From positions 1 to 9,333 of the forward strand of contig JAEZZT010000123.1 of NCBI GenBank assembly GCA_023418435.1: a DNA stretch of 9,333 nt. Direction: 5' to 3'. The translations under genes and the position numbers were made by a program. This DNA comes from Bacillota bacterium. GTDB taxonomy: Bacteria; Bacillota; Negativicutes; Veillonellales; Negativicoccaceae. Below are positions 1 through 7,216 of this stretch, piece after piece. How positions within the stretch are numbered: the stretch's first letter is position 1; each line of letters starts with the position of its first letter. Under the pieces are notes generated by a model, which did no database searches, had not been told where the DNA came from, and saw only the letters and a program-made list of their open reading frames with translations.

Positions 1-1
1 G

Positions 2-634
2 TACACCTGCTTGGCATTGTGCTATCTCGCCGCTTTGGACGGTATCCGCTATGCGATTACATCCGGCAAGACGGGAGCGGAATTGTTGGCGGAATTGTCC
101 AAGAAACCGGGCGAAAAAGTAGATTACTTGGAGACGGAAAGAGCTTACCGCAGCGAAGAAGATGTTTTCGAAAGCTTCACGGAAGATGAACGCAATCATC
201 ATTTCGGTATTCCTCCGGCTACCGTTTGGGATAATATTCGCGGTTATCGGGAAAATCCGGATAAGAGAGCGGCGTTATCCGCCGGCGGTGCTTTCTCCGA
301 GCGTTTGATGGAGTCCTTCTTGGCCGGTGTCCTCAATCGTTGGAAATTGGAATTGCACAATCGCATTATCAATGAAAACATCGCCAAAATAAAATCCTGG
401 CGTGAGTTGCCGGCAGAAAACGAGCTGGACAAAGCCCGCTGGCAGGAAATTTCCGTACGTCGCCAATATTTGGCAAAAGACGATGCGGATCATCTTTCAC
501 TCTTCTCGCGAATTCGCGAAGCCTTGAGCAAGGAAGATTATAATACGGCATCCCGACTACAAGCGGAAATGAATGACAAAATGGTAGAATTGGACAATCT
601 CTACTTTACCTATCAGGAAAATATTCTTTTCTAA
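2..634 (+). CDS. glnA: Glutamine synthetase, C-terminal part (5' truncated by the window edge)
   Basis: The reading frame is open from base 2 to the TAA-type stop at 632-634, so this is the tail of a larger protein that starts outside the window; a TTG at 11 is only an internal leucine codon. The first residues (CLALCYLAALDGIRYAI) resemble the end of the glutamine synthetase catalytic domain, where a conserved Leu-Ala-Ala-x-Leu-Asp-Gly-Ile helix occurs. The following stretch, with ERAYRSEEDVFESF, PPATVWDNI and an acidic/basic helical end finishing in YQENILF, resembles the extended C-terminus of the long (about 600-640 residue) clostridial glutamine synthetases. Such enzymes make glutamine from glutamate, ammonia and ATP in the cytoplasm. 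No catalytic glutamates lie in the visible part, so the call rests on recalled family resemblance. A terminator directly follows, so it ends its own transcription unit. Confidence 0.66.
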   Translation, partial: YTCLALCYLAALDGIRYAITSGKTGAELLAELSKKPGEKVDYLETERAYRSEEDVFESFTEDERNHHFGIPPATVWDNIRGYRENPDKRAALSAGGAFSERLMESFLAGVLNRWKLELHNRIINENIAKIKSWRELPAENELDKARWQEISVRRQYLAKDDADHLSLFSRIREALSKEDYNTASRLQAEMNDKMVELDNLYFTYQENILF

Positions 635-641
635 TCAAGTC

Positions 642-674
642 AACACCTTACCTTGCGGTGAGGTGTTTTCTTTG
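642..674 (+). terminator. Rho-independent terminator after the glutamine synthetase-like gene
   Basis: An 11-base-pair stem is formed by 642-652 (AACACCTTACC) and 657-667 (GGTGAGGTGTT), with one T-G wobble pair (649/660) and a four-base loop TTGC. It is followed by a T-rich tract (TTCTTTG, with the last two stem bases also T). It begins 7 bases after the stop codon at 634, as expected for an intrinsic terminator that separates the upstream gene from the downstream gene train. Confidence 0.88.
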
Positions 675-702
675 TCCGTCGACCGAGGTGATGTGTTAAA
701 AT
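672..702 (+). promoter_or_regulatory. Candidate sigma-A-type promoter for the downstream gene train
   Basis: TAAAAT at 697-702 differs from the consensus -10 box by one base and is preceded by TG plus one base (694-696), an extended -10 element. A poor -35 match, TTGTCC at 672-677, lies 19 bases upstream and overlaps the tail of the terminator. Initiation near 709 would give a leader of only about a dozen bases, leading straight into the ribosome binding site. This is the only non-coding gap where a promoter for the long gene train could sit, unless transcription reads through the terminator. Confidence 0.45.
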
Positions 703-710
703 AAAAAGAT

Positions 711-716
711 AAGGAG
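711..716 (+). promoter_or_regulatory. Ribosome binding site of the first ABC exporter gene
   Basis: AAGGAG lies 5 bases before the ATG at 722 and fixes that start. Confidence 0.85.
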
Positions 717-721
717 ATAAT

Positions 722-2449
722 ATGCAACAGATTCGATTTATAAAAAAATTTATTTTGCCACATGCACCGGTCTACTTGTGCGGGGTATTGCTTTTAATTG
801 TCATCAACGGTTTGCAGTTGTGGGTGCCTAAATTGATCGGAGCAGCGATCGATGATGTGGTGGCGGATAAGGTGCATTTGGCGACATATATTGTAGAAAT
901 TCTTGCCTTGGGGATATTGCTCTTCTTTTTGCGCTATGTTTCACGAATTTGCCTGCTCGGCGAAATCCGCAAATGTGAGTACAGAATCCGGGAAGCCGTA
1001 GTCAGAAAAGCGGTGTTTTTGCCGATGGAATTTTATGAGAAACATGGCCCCGGCAAGATCATGGCTTTGTTGATTAATGATGTGACATCCATTCGAGTAG
1101 CGCTCGGTTTAGGTATGTTGCTTTTTATTGATGCCGTATTCCTGAACGGTTTTACCATTTGGATGATGTCCCATCAAGTATCAGGGAGTTTGGCCGCTCT
1201 GATCTTATTTCCCATGCCGTTGATTTTAGTGGCGGCCATCGTCTTGGGGCGTGTCGTACGTAAACGTTTCCGGCGAGTCCAGGAACTGTTCAGCGATTTG
1301 ACGGAATATACACAGGAATTGTTTTTCGGCTTGCGAATTATTCAAAGTCTGGTGGAGGAAGAGGCGGTAATTCGCAGATTTCAAAAAATCAATCAAGATA
1401 ATTTGCAGGGAAATGTCCGCCTGGCAAAAATTCAGGCACTCTATATCCCCATGGCGCGCATTCTGCCCTTGATTTGCTATGCCATTTCGCTATTTGTCTG
1501 CGGTCGTTTGGTATTGTCAGAGGAAATTACGATCGGCGATTTTGTCGCGATCAACGGCTATATCGGATTGTTGATTTTTGCGACGATGGGGATCGGCGCC
1601 ATGATTTCCGTAATGAACAAAGCTCTGGGGTCGTATGACCGCTTGGTGGCTTTTTTAACGCAGGATATCGAGGATACGCAGACGACCGAGGATCGTCGAG
1701 GAGAAGTAATTCCCGCCCCGAGTATTCAGATCGAGGGATTGACGTATGCATATCCGGAAACGGAAACACCGGTCCTGGAAGATATTCACATCCATATTCC
1801 GGCAGGTTCTTTTGTGGGAATTGTCGGAGCGCCCGGCTCCGGTAAAAGTACATTATTTAAATTACTTTTGCGCTTGTATGAGCCGCCCCGGGGAAGTATC
1901 TTTTTGTCGGGGCAGGATATTACGGAATGGGGGACCGAGAAGGTTCGAGATTATTTTGCCTATGTACCGCAGGAATCGGTTTTGTTCTCGAAAACCGTAG
2001 CGGAGAATATTATTTTTCCTGCCGATTTGGAGCATTCGTCCGCACCACGTTTGCAGGAGGTCACGCAGGCCGCTCAAATCGAGGTGGCTCTGGAGCATCG
2101 CCTGAATCGAAAAGCAAGTAAACTCAAGGAAGCCGGGGCGGATCTTTCCGGCGGCCAGCAGCAGCGGGTAGCGATCGCTCGAGCCTTGTACAAAAATGCG
2201 CCGATTATTCTGCTCGATGATGCTTTTTCCGCTTTGGACTATGAAACGGCGGCCGCGATCGAGGACATGATTTGGCAACTGCGGGCACAGAAAACTATTA
2301 TATTTATTTCCCAACGAGTGACGGCCTTAGAGCATGCGGATCGGATCTATGTACTTTCCGAAGGTCGCTTGGTAGAAGAAGGGACTCATGAAGAGTTGTG
2401 GCAACTGCAAGGGGAATACTATCGTCTATACCACTTACAGAAGGAGTGA
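722..2449 (+). CDS. Heterodimeric ABC exporter, subunit with degenerate ATP site (permease-ATPase fusion)
   Basis: This 575-residue protein is a typical half-transporter: six predicted membrane segments (about 15-37, 54-76, 127-149, 154-176, 243-263, 271-295) followed by an ATP-binding domain from about 335. Visible motifs are Walker A GAPGSGKST (369-377, Lys375), Q-loop Gln417, signature LSGGQ (475-479) and Walker B IILLDD (495-500). Two catalytic positions are altered: the Walker B glutamate is Asp500 and the switch histidine is Gln531 (ISQR). This is the pattern known from the degenerate subunit of heterodimeric exporters such as TM287 of TM287/288. Its LSGGQ is canonical and would complete the active site of the partner encoded 2 bases downstream. 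The protein sits in the cytoplasmic membrane and probably exports a hydrophobic compound, peptide or lipid; the substrate cannot be read from sequence. No peptidase domain is present, so a bacteriocin processing exporter is unlikely. Confidence 0.93.
   Translation: MQQIRFIKKFILPHAPVYLCGVLLLIVINGLQLWVPKLIGAAIDDVVADKVHLATYIVEILALGILLFFLRYVSRICLLGEIRKCEYRIREAVVRKAVFLPMEFYEKHGPGKIMALLINDVTSIRVALGLGMLLFIDAVFLNGFTIWMMSHQVSGSLAALILFPMPLILVAAIVLGRVVRKRFRRVQELFSDLTEYTQELFFGLRIIQSLVEEEAVIRRFQKINQDNLQGNVRLAKIQALYIPMARILPLICYAISLFVCGRLVLSEEITIGDFVAINGYIGLLIFATMGIGAMISVMNKALGSYDRLVAFLTQDIEDTQTTEDRRGEVIPAPSIQIEGLTYAYPETETPVLEDIHIHIPAGSFVGIVGAPGSGKSTLFKLLLRLYEPPRGSIFLSGQDITEWGTEKVRDYFAYVPQESVLFSKTVAENIIFPADLEHSSAPRLQEVTQAAQIEVALEHRLNRKASKLKEAGADLSGGQQQRVAIARALYKNAPIILLDDAFSALDYETAAAIEDMIWQLRAQKTIIFISQRVTALEHADRIYVLSEGRLVEEGTHEELWQLQGEYYRLYHLQKE
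2441..2446 (+). promoter_or_regulatory. Ribosome binding site inside the end of the upstream gene, selecting ATG 2452
   Basis: AAGGAG encodes the last two residues (Lys-Glu) of the first ABC subunit and lies 5 bases before ATG 2452. It shows that the second subunit starts at 2452 and not at the in-frame ATG at 2398, and it suggests coupled translation of the two halves. Confidence 0.85.
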
Positions 2450-2451
2450 AA

Positions 2452-4194
2452 ATGGGGAACTGGTTTCAAGAACATCGTCAAGACTGGCAACAAGTGACCG
2501 GTCTCTTGCAATTTGCCAAACCGCATAAGATTGCACTCTTTATCGCCGGTGTACTCGTTTTTGCCAATGTCGGTTTGGAATTATTGCGACCATACCTCTT
2601 GAAATATGCGGTCAGCGATATTTTTCTGCCGCAGCGGACGGAGCTTTTGAATCCGGTGGTAGGCGTGTATGGTCTCACCGTCGTTTTGAGTATGGTCGCC
2701 ATGTACTTACAAAATTATATTTTGCAAAGCACCGGCCAGGAAATCATTTATCGGATTCGCAGTCTTATTTTTGAGCGCATCGTGCTCACGGACAACCAGC
2801 TTTTGCGCAAAGTCAAGACCGGCTCGTTGGTCACCAAGGTTACCAATGACACGGATGCGATTTGCTCCTTATTCGTAGAAATTGCAGTGCCCATGGCCGG
2901 CGATTTTCTCATGATGCTCGGGATTTTAGTCCTGATGTTTTGGATCAATACGCAATTGGCATGGACTTCTTTGGCCATTATTCTATGTATGTCCATCGCC
3001 ATTCATTATTTCCAACAATATGGACGCTTGGTGTATCGCCGCGTACGAACCTGTATTTCCGACTCCAATAGCTTTATTCAAGAGGCGATGAGCGGCATGA
3101 GTATTGTCAAGTCGTACAATGCGGCGCTCGTTACTTTGCAAGAGTATCAGGAGATTAACGGCAGGCATTTAGCCGCGGGATTGCGGGAAGTGCGTACCTT
3201 TGCCATTTTCCGACCGATTGTCGATTTCTTGTACTTTATTTGTGTCATATTGATCCTCAAAGTGACGGATATCTCTACCGAGATTACGGATGCGGCCGTC
3301 GTATTCGTATTTCTCCAGTATATTGAGAAGTTTTTCGTACCTGTTCGCGGGATTGCCGAACGATACAATTTATTGCAATCCGCATTGGCGGCTGCCGATC
3401 GAGTGGGTGCCGTCTGGCAGGAGGCAGATGGTGCGGTCGTGGATACGCGTCCCGATTTTTGCGAGGAATTCCGCAGCCTCACCTTTGAGCATGTGTGGTT
3501 TCGCTATGAAGACGGCCAGGAATGGATATTGAAAGATGTATCGGTAGAGGTCAAGCGAGGGGAGATGGTCGCTTTGGTAGGACCCTCCGGTGCCGGCAAG
3601 ACCTCCTTGGTGTCATTGGCCATGCGCTGGCATTCTCCACAGCAGGGGCGGGTACTACTCAATGGCAAGCCGATTGAAAACTACTCCTTGACTTCGACAC
3701 GTCGTTTGTTGGGGCATGTATTCCAGAATCAACATTTATTTAAAGGCAGCATTTTGGACAATATCACATTGCATAATGAAAAAATTGATTTGGCGTCCGT
3801 AGAGGCAGCGCTGCGCAATGTCCAATTGTGGGATAAAATCCAAGCGATGCCGGCCAAGTTGGCCACGGAGGCCGGTTATCTCGGCAGTCGCCTGTCGATG
3901 GGAGAACGGCAACTCCTCTCCATGGCTCGCGTACTGGCTCGACAGTATCCGGTAATGATTTTGGACGAGGCGACATCCAGTATGGATAGCGAGACGGAAG
4001 AACAAATCCGTTATTCCATGGATCGCATTCGCGGTTCACATACATTGTTGATTATTGCTCATCGTTTGGCGACCATCCGTTCGGCGGATCGTATCTATGT
4101 GCTGGAGGCGGGACGGATCGTTCAATGCGGTGATTATGCGACATTGGTGCAAGAAGAAGGACTTTTTCGCAATCTATGGGAGGCACGTAATTGA
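2452..4194 (+). CDS. Heterodimeric ABC exporter, catalytically competent partner subunit
   Basis: This 580-residue half-transporter has an N-terminal six-helix membrane domain (roughly residues 25-320) and a C-terminal ATPase domain. Motifs: Walker A GPSGAGKTS (377-385, Lys383), Q-loop Gln425, signature LSMGERQ (481-487), Walker B VMILDE (501-506) with catalytic Glu506, and switch His537 (IAHR). The signature deviates from LSGGQ. Together with Asp500/Gln531 of the preceding subunit, this places every non-canonical residue in one of the two composite ATP sites; the other site (this protein's Walker A/B and His with the partner's LSGGQ) is complete. In known heterodimeric exporters (TM287/288, BmrCD, LmrCD) one site hydrolyses ATP and the other mainly binds it. 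An in-frame ATG at 2398 would add 18 residues that overlap the upstream gene, but ATG 2452 has the well-spaced ribosome binding site. The stop overlaps the next start (TTGA, 4191-4194). Confidence 0.93.
   Translation: MGNWFQEHRQDWQQVTGLLQFAKPHKIALFIAGVLVFANVGLELLRPYLLKYAVSDIFLPQRTELLNPVVGVYGLTVVLSMVAMYLQNYILQSTGQEIIYRIRSLIFERIVLTDNQLLRKVKTGSLVTKVTNDTDAICSLFVEIAVPMAGDFLMMLGILVLMFWINTQLAWTSLAIILCMSIAIHYFQQYGRLVYRRVRTCISDSNSFIQEAMSGMSIVKSYNAALVTLQEYQEINGRHLAAGLREVRTFAIFRPIVDFLYFICVILILKVTDISTEITDAAVVFVFLQYIEKFFVPVRGIAERYNLLQSALAAADRVGAVWQEADGAVVDTRPDFCEEFRSLTFEHVWFRYEDGQEWILKDVSVEVKRGEMVALVGPSGAGKTSLVSLAMRWHSPQQGRVLLNGKPIENYSLTSTRRLLGHVFQNQHLFKGSILDNITLHNEKIDLASVEAALRNVQLWDKIQAMPAKLATEAGYLGSRLSMGERQLLSMARVLARQYPVMILDEATSSMDSETEEQIRYSMDRIRGSHTLLIIAHRLATIRSADRIYVLEAGRIVQCGDYATLVQEEGLFRNLWEARN
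4178..4183 (+). promoter_or_regulatory. Ribosome binding site supporting the TTG start at 4191
   Basis: GGGAGG ends 7 bases before TTG 4191. The next in-frame ATG lies far inside the conserved domain (4311), so the TTG is the credible start. Confidence 0.75.
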
Positions 4195-4985
4195 TTGAAA
4201 TTACTTCCAAAGAAAATCAGAGTTTCAAAGAAATTCTCCAATTAAGGCGACGCAAGTATCGCAGTAAATGGAACAAATTTGTCATTGAAGGCGAGCGCAG
4301 TATCGATTTTATGCTGCGTCGGCAAATCACTCCGCAGTCGATCTGGATGAGTGAAAGTTATTATCATTCTTCGCCAAGCATTTGCGAGACATTTTCCGGC
4401 CCGGTCTATTGCGTCGCCGACGCATTGTTTGCGAAACTGACGGATACGGAAAGTCCGCAGGGAATATTGGCTGTTTGCCGCCATGAATCCTTGCCGCAAG
4501 CGGACTTGAGTCGAGCCCAACAGGTCTTGGTGTTGGACCGCATTCAGGATCCCGGTAATGCCGGCACGTTATTGAGGATTGCCACCGCCGTGAATTGTCA
4601 GGCGGTGTTGACTACCGTCGGAACGGTGGATTTATTGAGTCCGAAAGTAATTCGCAGCTCCATGGGGGCCATTCTGCAAGTGCCGATCCGCCAGGGATTG
4701 GACGAAGAAGAAATTTGGCAAATGGCGCGCGCTCAAGATATGCCGGTGATTGTGACGGCCTTGTCCGACAGCACATCCTACGCAGAGATGCCCGGCTTTC
4801 GTAGCGGTCTCTGGGTATTCGGCAATGAAGGAAACGGTGTCTCCGATTTTTGGTTGGCCAAGGCGGATCATCGCTACTTCATTCCCATGGAAAATCAAAT
4901 GGATTCATTGAATGTGGCGATTGCGGGAGCAGTATTTTTATTTCATAATCGCTACTTAACGGAGTGTTCCTCATGCAAAAATTGA
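4191..4985 (+). CDS. SpoU/TrmH-family RNA 2'-O-ribose methyltransferase
   Basis: This 264-residue protein matches the SpoU (SPOUT) family that transfers a methyl group from S-adenosylmethionine to the 2'-OH of a ribosomal or transfer RNA nucleotide. Residues 1-100 look like the L30e-like substrate-binding domain (FVIEGERSIDFML at 30-42; SPQGILAV at 88-95). The catalytic knot domain carries motif 1 (LDRIQDPGNAGTLLRIA, Asp116 to Ala131, with Asn123 and Arg129), motif 2 (VFGNEGNGVS, 209-218, with Glu213) and motif 3 (IPMENQMDSLNVAIAGAV, 231-248, with Asn241). Length is normal for the RlmB/YsgA-like group, but the RNA and position modified cannot be told. It starts with TTG, its first four bases overlap the stop of the ABC gene, and its last 13 bases overlap the next gene, so translation is probably coupled. 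Confidence 0.92.
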   Translation: MIEITSKENQSFKEILQLRRRKYRSKWNKFVIEGERSIDFMLRRQITPQSIWMSESYYHSSPSICETFSGPVYCVADALFAKLTDTESPQGILAVCRHESLPQADLSRAQQVLVLDRIQDPGNAGTLLRIATAVNCQAVLTTVGTVDLLSPKVIRSSMGAILQVPIRQGLDEEEIWQMARAQDMPVIVTALSDSTSYAEMPGFRSGLWVFGNEGNGVSDFWLAKADHRYFIPMENQMDSLNVAIAGAVFLFHNRYLTECSSCKN

Positions 4986-5416
4986 TTCAAATGGAAGCAA
5001 ATATTGATGATATGTCCCCGGAATACTTGGCTCATGCACAGCAGGTCTTGCTGGATGAGGGGGCATTGGATGCGTGGCAGGAGTCCATCGTCATGAAGAA
5101 AGGTCGTCTGGCTACGAAGCTTTGTGCCTTGGTCGAGCCGGGCCAACGAGATAGGGTAGTGGCGGCTTATTTTCGGGAAACGACGACTTGCGGGGTACGC
5201 GAGTGGAGTGTGCAAAGGACCTCAGCGGAGCGCAAGATGGAAGTACTGGAAGTGGAGGGAATGCCTATTCGCATTAAGACCTCCAGGTATGAAAATATAG
5301 AGGTCAACTCAAAAGTAGAATATGAAGATTGCCTGTGTTTGGCGAAGAAATTGAACGTGAGTCGGAAAGAAGCGTTGAAGTTGATCGAAGACAGTTGGAA
5401 AAGGAAAAGGGAATGA
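4973..5416 (+). CDS. Stand-alone LarC C-terminal domain (LarC2-like, nickel-pincer cofactor cyclometallase family)
   Basis: The 147-residue product resembles only the C-terminal part of LarC (formerly DUF111). Marks are MEANIDDMSPEYL (7-19; family form E-x-N-I-D-D-M-x-P-E), VMKKGR (40-45), FRETTTCGVR (67-76) and VEYEDCLCLAKK (115-126; the family more often has P-x-Y-E-D-C). LarC inserts nickel into the pyridinium bis-thiocarboxylate mononucleotide in a CTP-dependent reaction, giving the nickel-pincer cofactor of lactate racemase and related enzymes; the C-terminal domain carries the CTP site. In Lactiplantibacillus plantarum, LarC1 and LarC2 are joined by a ribosomal frameshift, but here the gene upstream is a complete methyltransferase, so no LarC1 precedes it. 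No larA, larB or larE is in the window. ATG 4973 is preferred (GGAG at 4961-4964, 8 bases away); a GTG at 4964 would add three residues. Family assignment is firm, activity is not. Confidence 0.85.
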   Translation: MQKLIQMEANIDDMSPEYLAHAQQVLLDEGALDAWQESIVMKKGRLATKLCALVEPGQRDRVVAAYFRETTTCGVREWSVQRTSAERKMEVLEVEGMPIRIKTSRYENIEVNSKVEYEDCLCLAKKLNVSRKEALKLIEDSWKRKRE

Positions 5417-6354
5417 AGAGTCCAGAGGAAATTAGACGGGAACTCGCAGAGAGACTCGTCAGCTATGGTATAATAATAGTTAACGAAAAAAGTATTGCCT
5501 ATGGTATACAATGGCGGGTGCAAGACAGTCATGAAGAGGCCATTATCAATACATATCATGGCAAAAAAGGATTTCGCTTGGTGGTGCAAGCGGCAAGTCC
5601 GGCTTTGCAACAAAAAATAGAGGAAATATATGCCGGTCTGTGTGTGGCGGATCCGAAATCGAAGGAGAAAAAAAGTTCTGCTCGCCCCAACGATCTTGCG
5701 ACAGAAGACCCCTCTTCTTATATCGGTTGTGATGAATCGGGGAAAGGGGATATTTTCGGTCCCTTGGTCGTCGCAGCCGTGTATTTTACACCGGCAATGG
5801 CGGAAAAATTGCAGCATTTGCATATTCGCGACAGCAAGACTTTGTCCGATACTGAAATTGCCGATATTGCCACGCTGGCCAAGGCGGAATTTGCCGACTA
5901 TATCGTTTGTCAGACAATATTGCCGAGACAATATAATGAATTATATGCGACGTATCAAGCGGCAGGGAAAAACTTAAATCATTTACTAACGGATTTGCAT
6001 GCGCAGAATATTCAAAAATTAACCGATAGATATTCTCCGGAGCGGGTAATTTTGGATCGATTTGCCAAAGAAGAACTGATGCAGCAACGCTTGCAAGTTT
6101 TACATATCTCTTCCACACTTTTGCAAATACCTCGGGGAGAACGCTATCCGGGGGTAGCTTTGGCCTCGATTATCGCCCGCGCTGAATTCGTTCGCGCGGT
6201 AGATAGTTTGGGTGCCACATACGGCGAGGAAATTCCCAAGGGAGCCGGACCGGCCACACAAGCATGGCTGCGTGGATTTGTCGAGCGTCATGATAGATCG
6301 GCTTTGCCCGAAGTGGGAAAGTTACACTTCCGAACATTTGAGATGTATCGATGA
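5413..6354 (+). CDS. rnhC: Ribonuclease HIII
   Basis: This 313-residue protein cleaves the RNA strand of RNA-DNA hybrids, helping to remove R-loops and primers. Residues 1-90 form the small N-terminal substrate-binding domain typical of RNase HIII and absent from RNase HII. The catalytic domain opens with YIGCDESGKGDIFGPLVVAA (Asp107, Glu108), continues with VILDRFAKEE (Asp215) and RGERYPGVALASIIARAEF (Glu243 as likely fourth acidic ligand), and ends with GAGPATQAW and KLHFRTFEMYR. The D-E-D-E set and the ASIIAR block fit the family, as does the length of about 300-315 residues. ATG 5413 overlaps the stop of the LarC-like gene (ATGA) and has AAGGA at 5401-5405, 7 bases upstream. A longer in-frame GTG start at 5329 would add a charged, non-conserved 28 residues that overlap that gene. 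Confidence 0.94.
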   Translation: MKSPEEIRRELAERLVSYGIIIVNEKSIAYGIQWRVQDSHEEAIINTYHGKKGFRLVVQAASPALQQKIEEIYAGLCVADPKSKEKKSSARPNDLATEDPSSYIGCDESGKGDIFGPLVVAAVYFTPAMAEKLQHLHIRDSKTLSDTEIADIATLAKAEFADYIVCQTILPRQYNELYATYQAAGKNLNHLLTDLHAQNIQKLTDRYSPERVILDRFAKEELMQQRLQVLHISSTLLQIPRGERYPGVALASIIARAEFVRAVDSLGATYGEEIPKGAGPATQAWLRGFVERHDRSALPEVGKLHFRTFEMYR

Positions 6355-6359
6355 GGAGG
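6353..6359 (+). promoter_or_regulatory. Ribosome binding site of the YdjC-family gene, selecting ATG 6365
   Basis: GAGGAGG lies 5 bases before ATG 6365 and begins inside the stop codon of the RNase HIII gene. It rules out an in-frame upstream start at 6212, which would add 51 residues read out of frame through the RNase gene. Confidence 0.85.
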
Positions 6360-6364
6360 TTGTT

Positions 6365-7216
6365 ATGAAATTTCTAATCATTAATGCGGATGACTTCGGC
6401 CTTGCCGGTGAGATCAATCGCGCGATTTACAGTGCCCATCATCACGGTGTGTTGACGAGTACGTCGTTGATGGCACCCGGTGAAGCTTTTGAGGAAGCGG
6501 TTGAACTGGCGGCGGCCTCTCCGCGATTGGGAGTAGGTATTCACGCGACATTGGTGGGTGGCTTGCGCCCGGTATGTGATCCGGCCGACGTTCCGACCTT
6601 AGTAGATGACGAGGGCAATTTATGGAAATCCTACGAGGAATTTATCCGCCGGGATTTGGCAAGAAAAATCGACTATGAGGATGTGTGGAAAGAACTGACG
6701 GCACAATTCGAGAAAATTTGTGCCAGCGGTTTGCAAATCACGCATGTGGACGGACATCAGCATCTGCATGTATGGACGAAAGTATTGCCAATTGTGACGG
6801 CACTCTGTCATCGCTATCGGATTCATTGTTTGCGCATTCCGGAGGAGCGTATTTCCTACGGTAAACACTTGGCAGATTGGCGACGTTTCTTAGGCAAAGC
6901 CGGTCTCAGCACATTGGCCGGACGAGCGAGAAAATATATTCGCCCGCAAGGACTACAAACTACGGATTATTTCTGGGGAATGATGGATGGCGGCCGTATG
7001 ACGGAACGGAATTTATTGAATATCCTGGGACAATTCAAACCGGGTTTTCATGAAATTATGTGTCATCCGGGCATGAATGATCACGTCTTGGGACAAAAGT
7101 TCCCGTGGGGATATCATTGGACGCAGGAGTGGCAGGCGTTGGAATCCGTCCGTGTATATGAAAAGATCATGGAGGAAGGGATTCATCGCATTCACTATGG
7201 AGATATCCAACCATGA
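6365..7216 (+). CDS. YdjC/ChbG/HpnK-family carbohydrate deacetylase
   Basis: This 283-residue protein belongs to the YdjC family, metal-dependent enzymes that remove N-acetyl groups from amino sugars such as chitooligosaccharides (ChbG) or glucosaminyl hopanoids (HpnK). The N-terminus LIINADDFGLAGEINRAI contains the hallmark Asp9-Asp10. His60 lies in GVGIHATL, and HVDGHQHLH (127-135) gives the His-x-x-x-His-type metal and catalytic cluster with His131 and Asp129. MDGGRMTERNLL and IMCHPGMND (231-239, His234) complete the family pattern. No signal peptide is seen, so it acts in the cytoplasm or on the inner membrane face. Its stop overlaps the start of a polytopic membrane protein (ATGA, 7213-7216), a pairing reminiscent of hpnK-hpnL. 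The substrate is unknown; a lipid-linked or wall-derived amino sugar is inferred from context. Confidence 0.9.
   Translation: MKFLIINADDFGLAGEINRAIYSAHHHGVLTSTSLMAPGEAFEEAVELAAASPRLGVGIHATLVGGLRPVCDPADVPTLVDDEGNLWKSYEEFIRRDLARKIDYEDVWKELTAQFEKICASGLQITHVDGHQHLHVWTKVLPIVTALCHRYRIHCLRIPEERISYGKHLADWRRFLGKAGLSTLAGRARKYIRPQGLQTTDYFWGMMDGGRMTERNLLNILGQFKPGFHEIMCHPGMNDHVLGQKFPWGYHWTQEWQALESVRVYEKIMEEGIHRIHYGDIQP

Noticed and set aside
11..634. Treating TTG 11 as the true start of a 207-residue protein
   Set aside because: The frame is open to the left edge, no ribosome binding site can be assessed, and the first residues look like the interior of a larger enzyme.
5329..5412. N-terminal extension of RNase HIII from GTG 5329
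   Set aside because: The added residues are charged, low in complexity and overlap the LarC-like gene. ATG 5413 has a spaced AAGGA and a normal family length.
4191..5416. LarC1-LarC2 programmed frameshift at the 4973-4985 overlap
   Set aside because: The upstream frame encodes a full SpoU methyltransferase with all three motifs at its end, not LarC1, and the LarC-like gene has its own ribosome binding site and ATG.
5469..5474. Perfect TATAAT as an internal promoter within the RNase HIII gene
   Set aside because: The hexamer at the right upstream distance (GCAGAG near 5446) is not a -35 match, and the site is inside coding sequence with no gene starting just downstream.
5167..5931. Minus-strand open frame of 254 residues
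   Set aside because: It lies opposite the well-supported LarC-like and RNase HIII genes, has a composition rich in Phe, Arg, Cys and His, shows no known motif and has no gene context on that strand.
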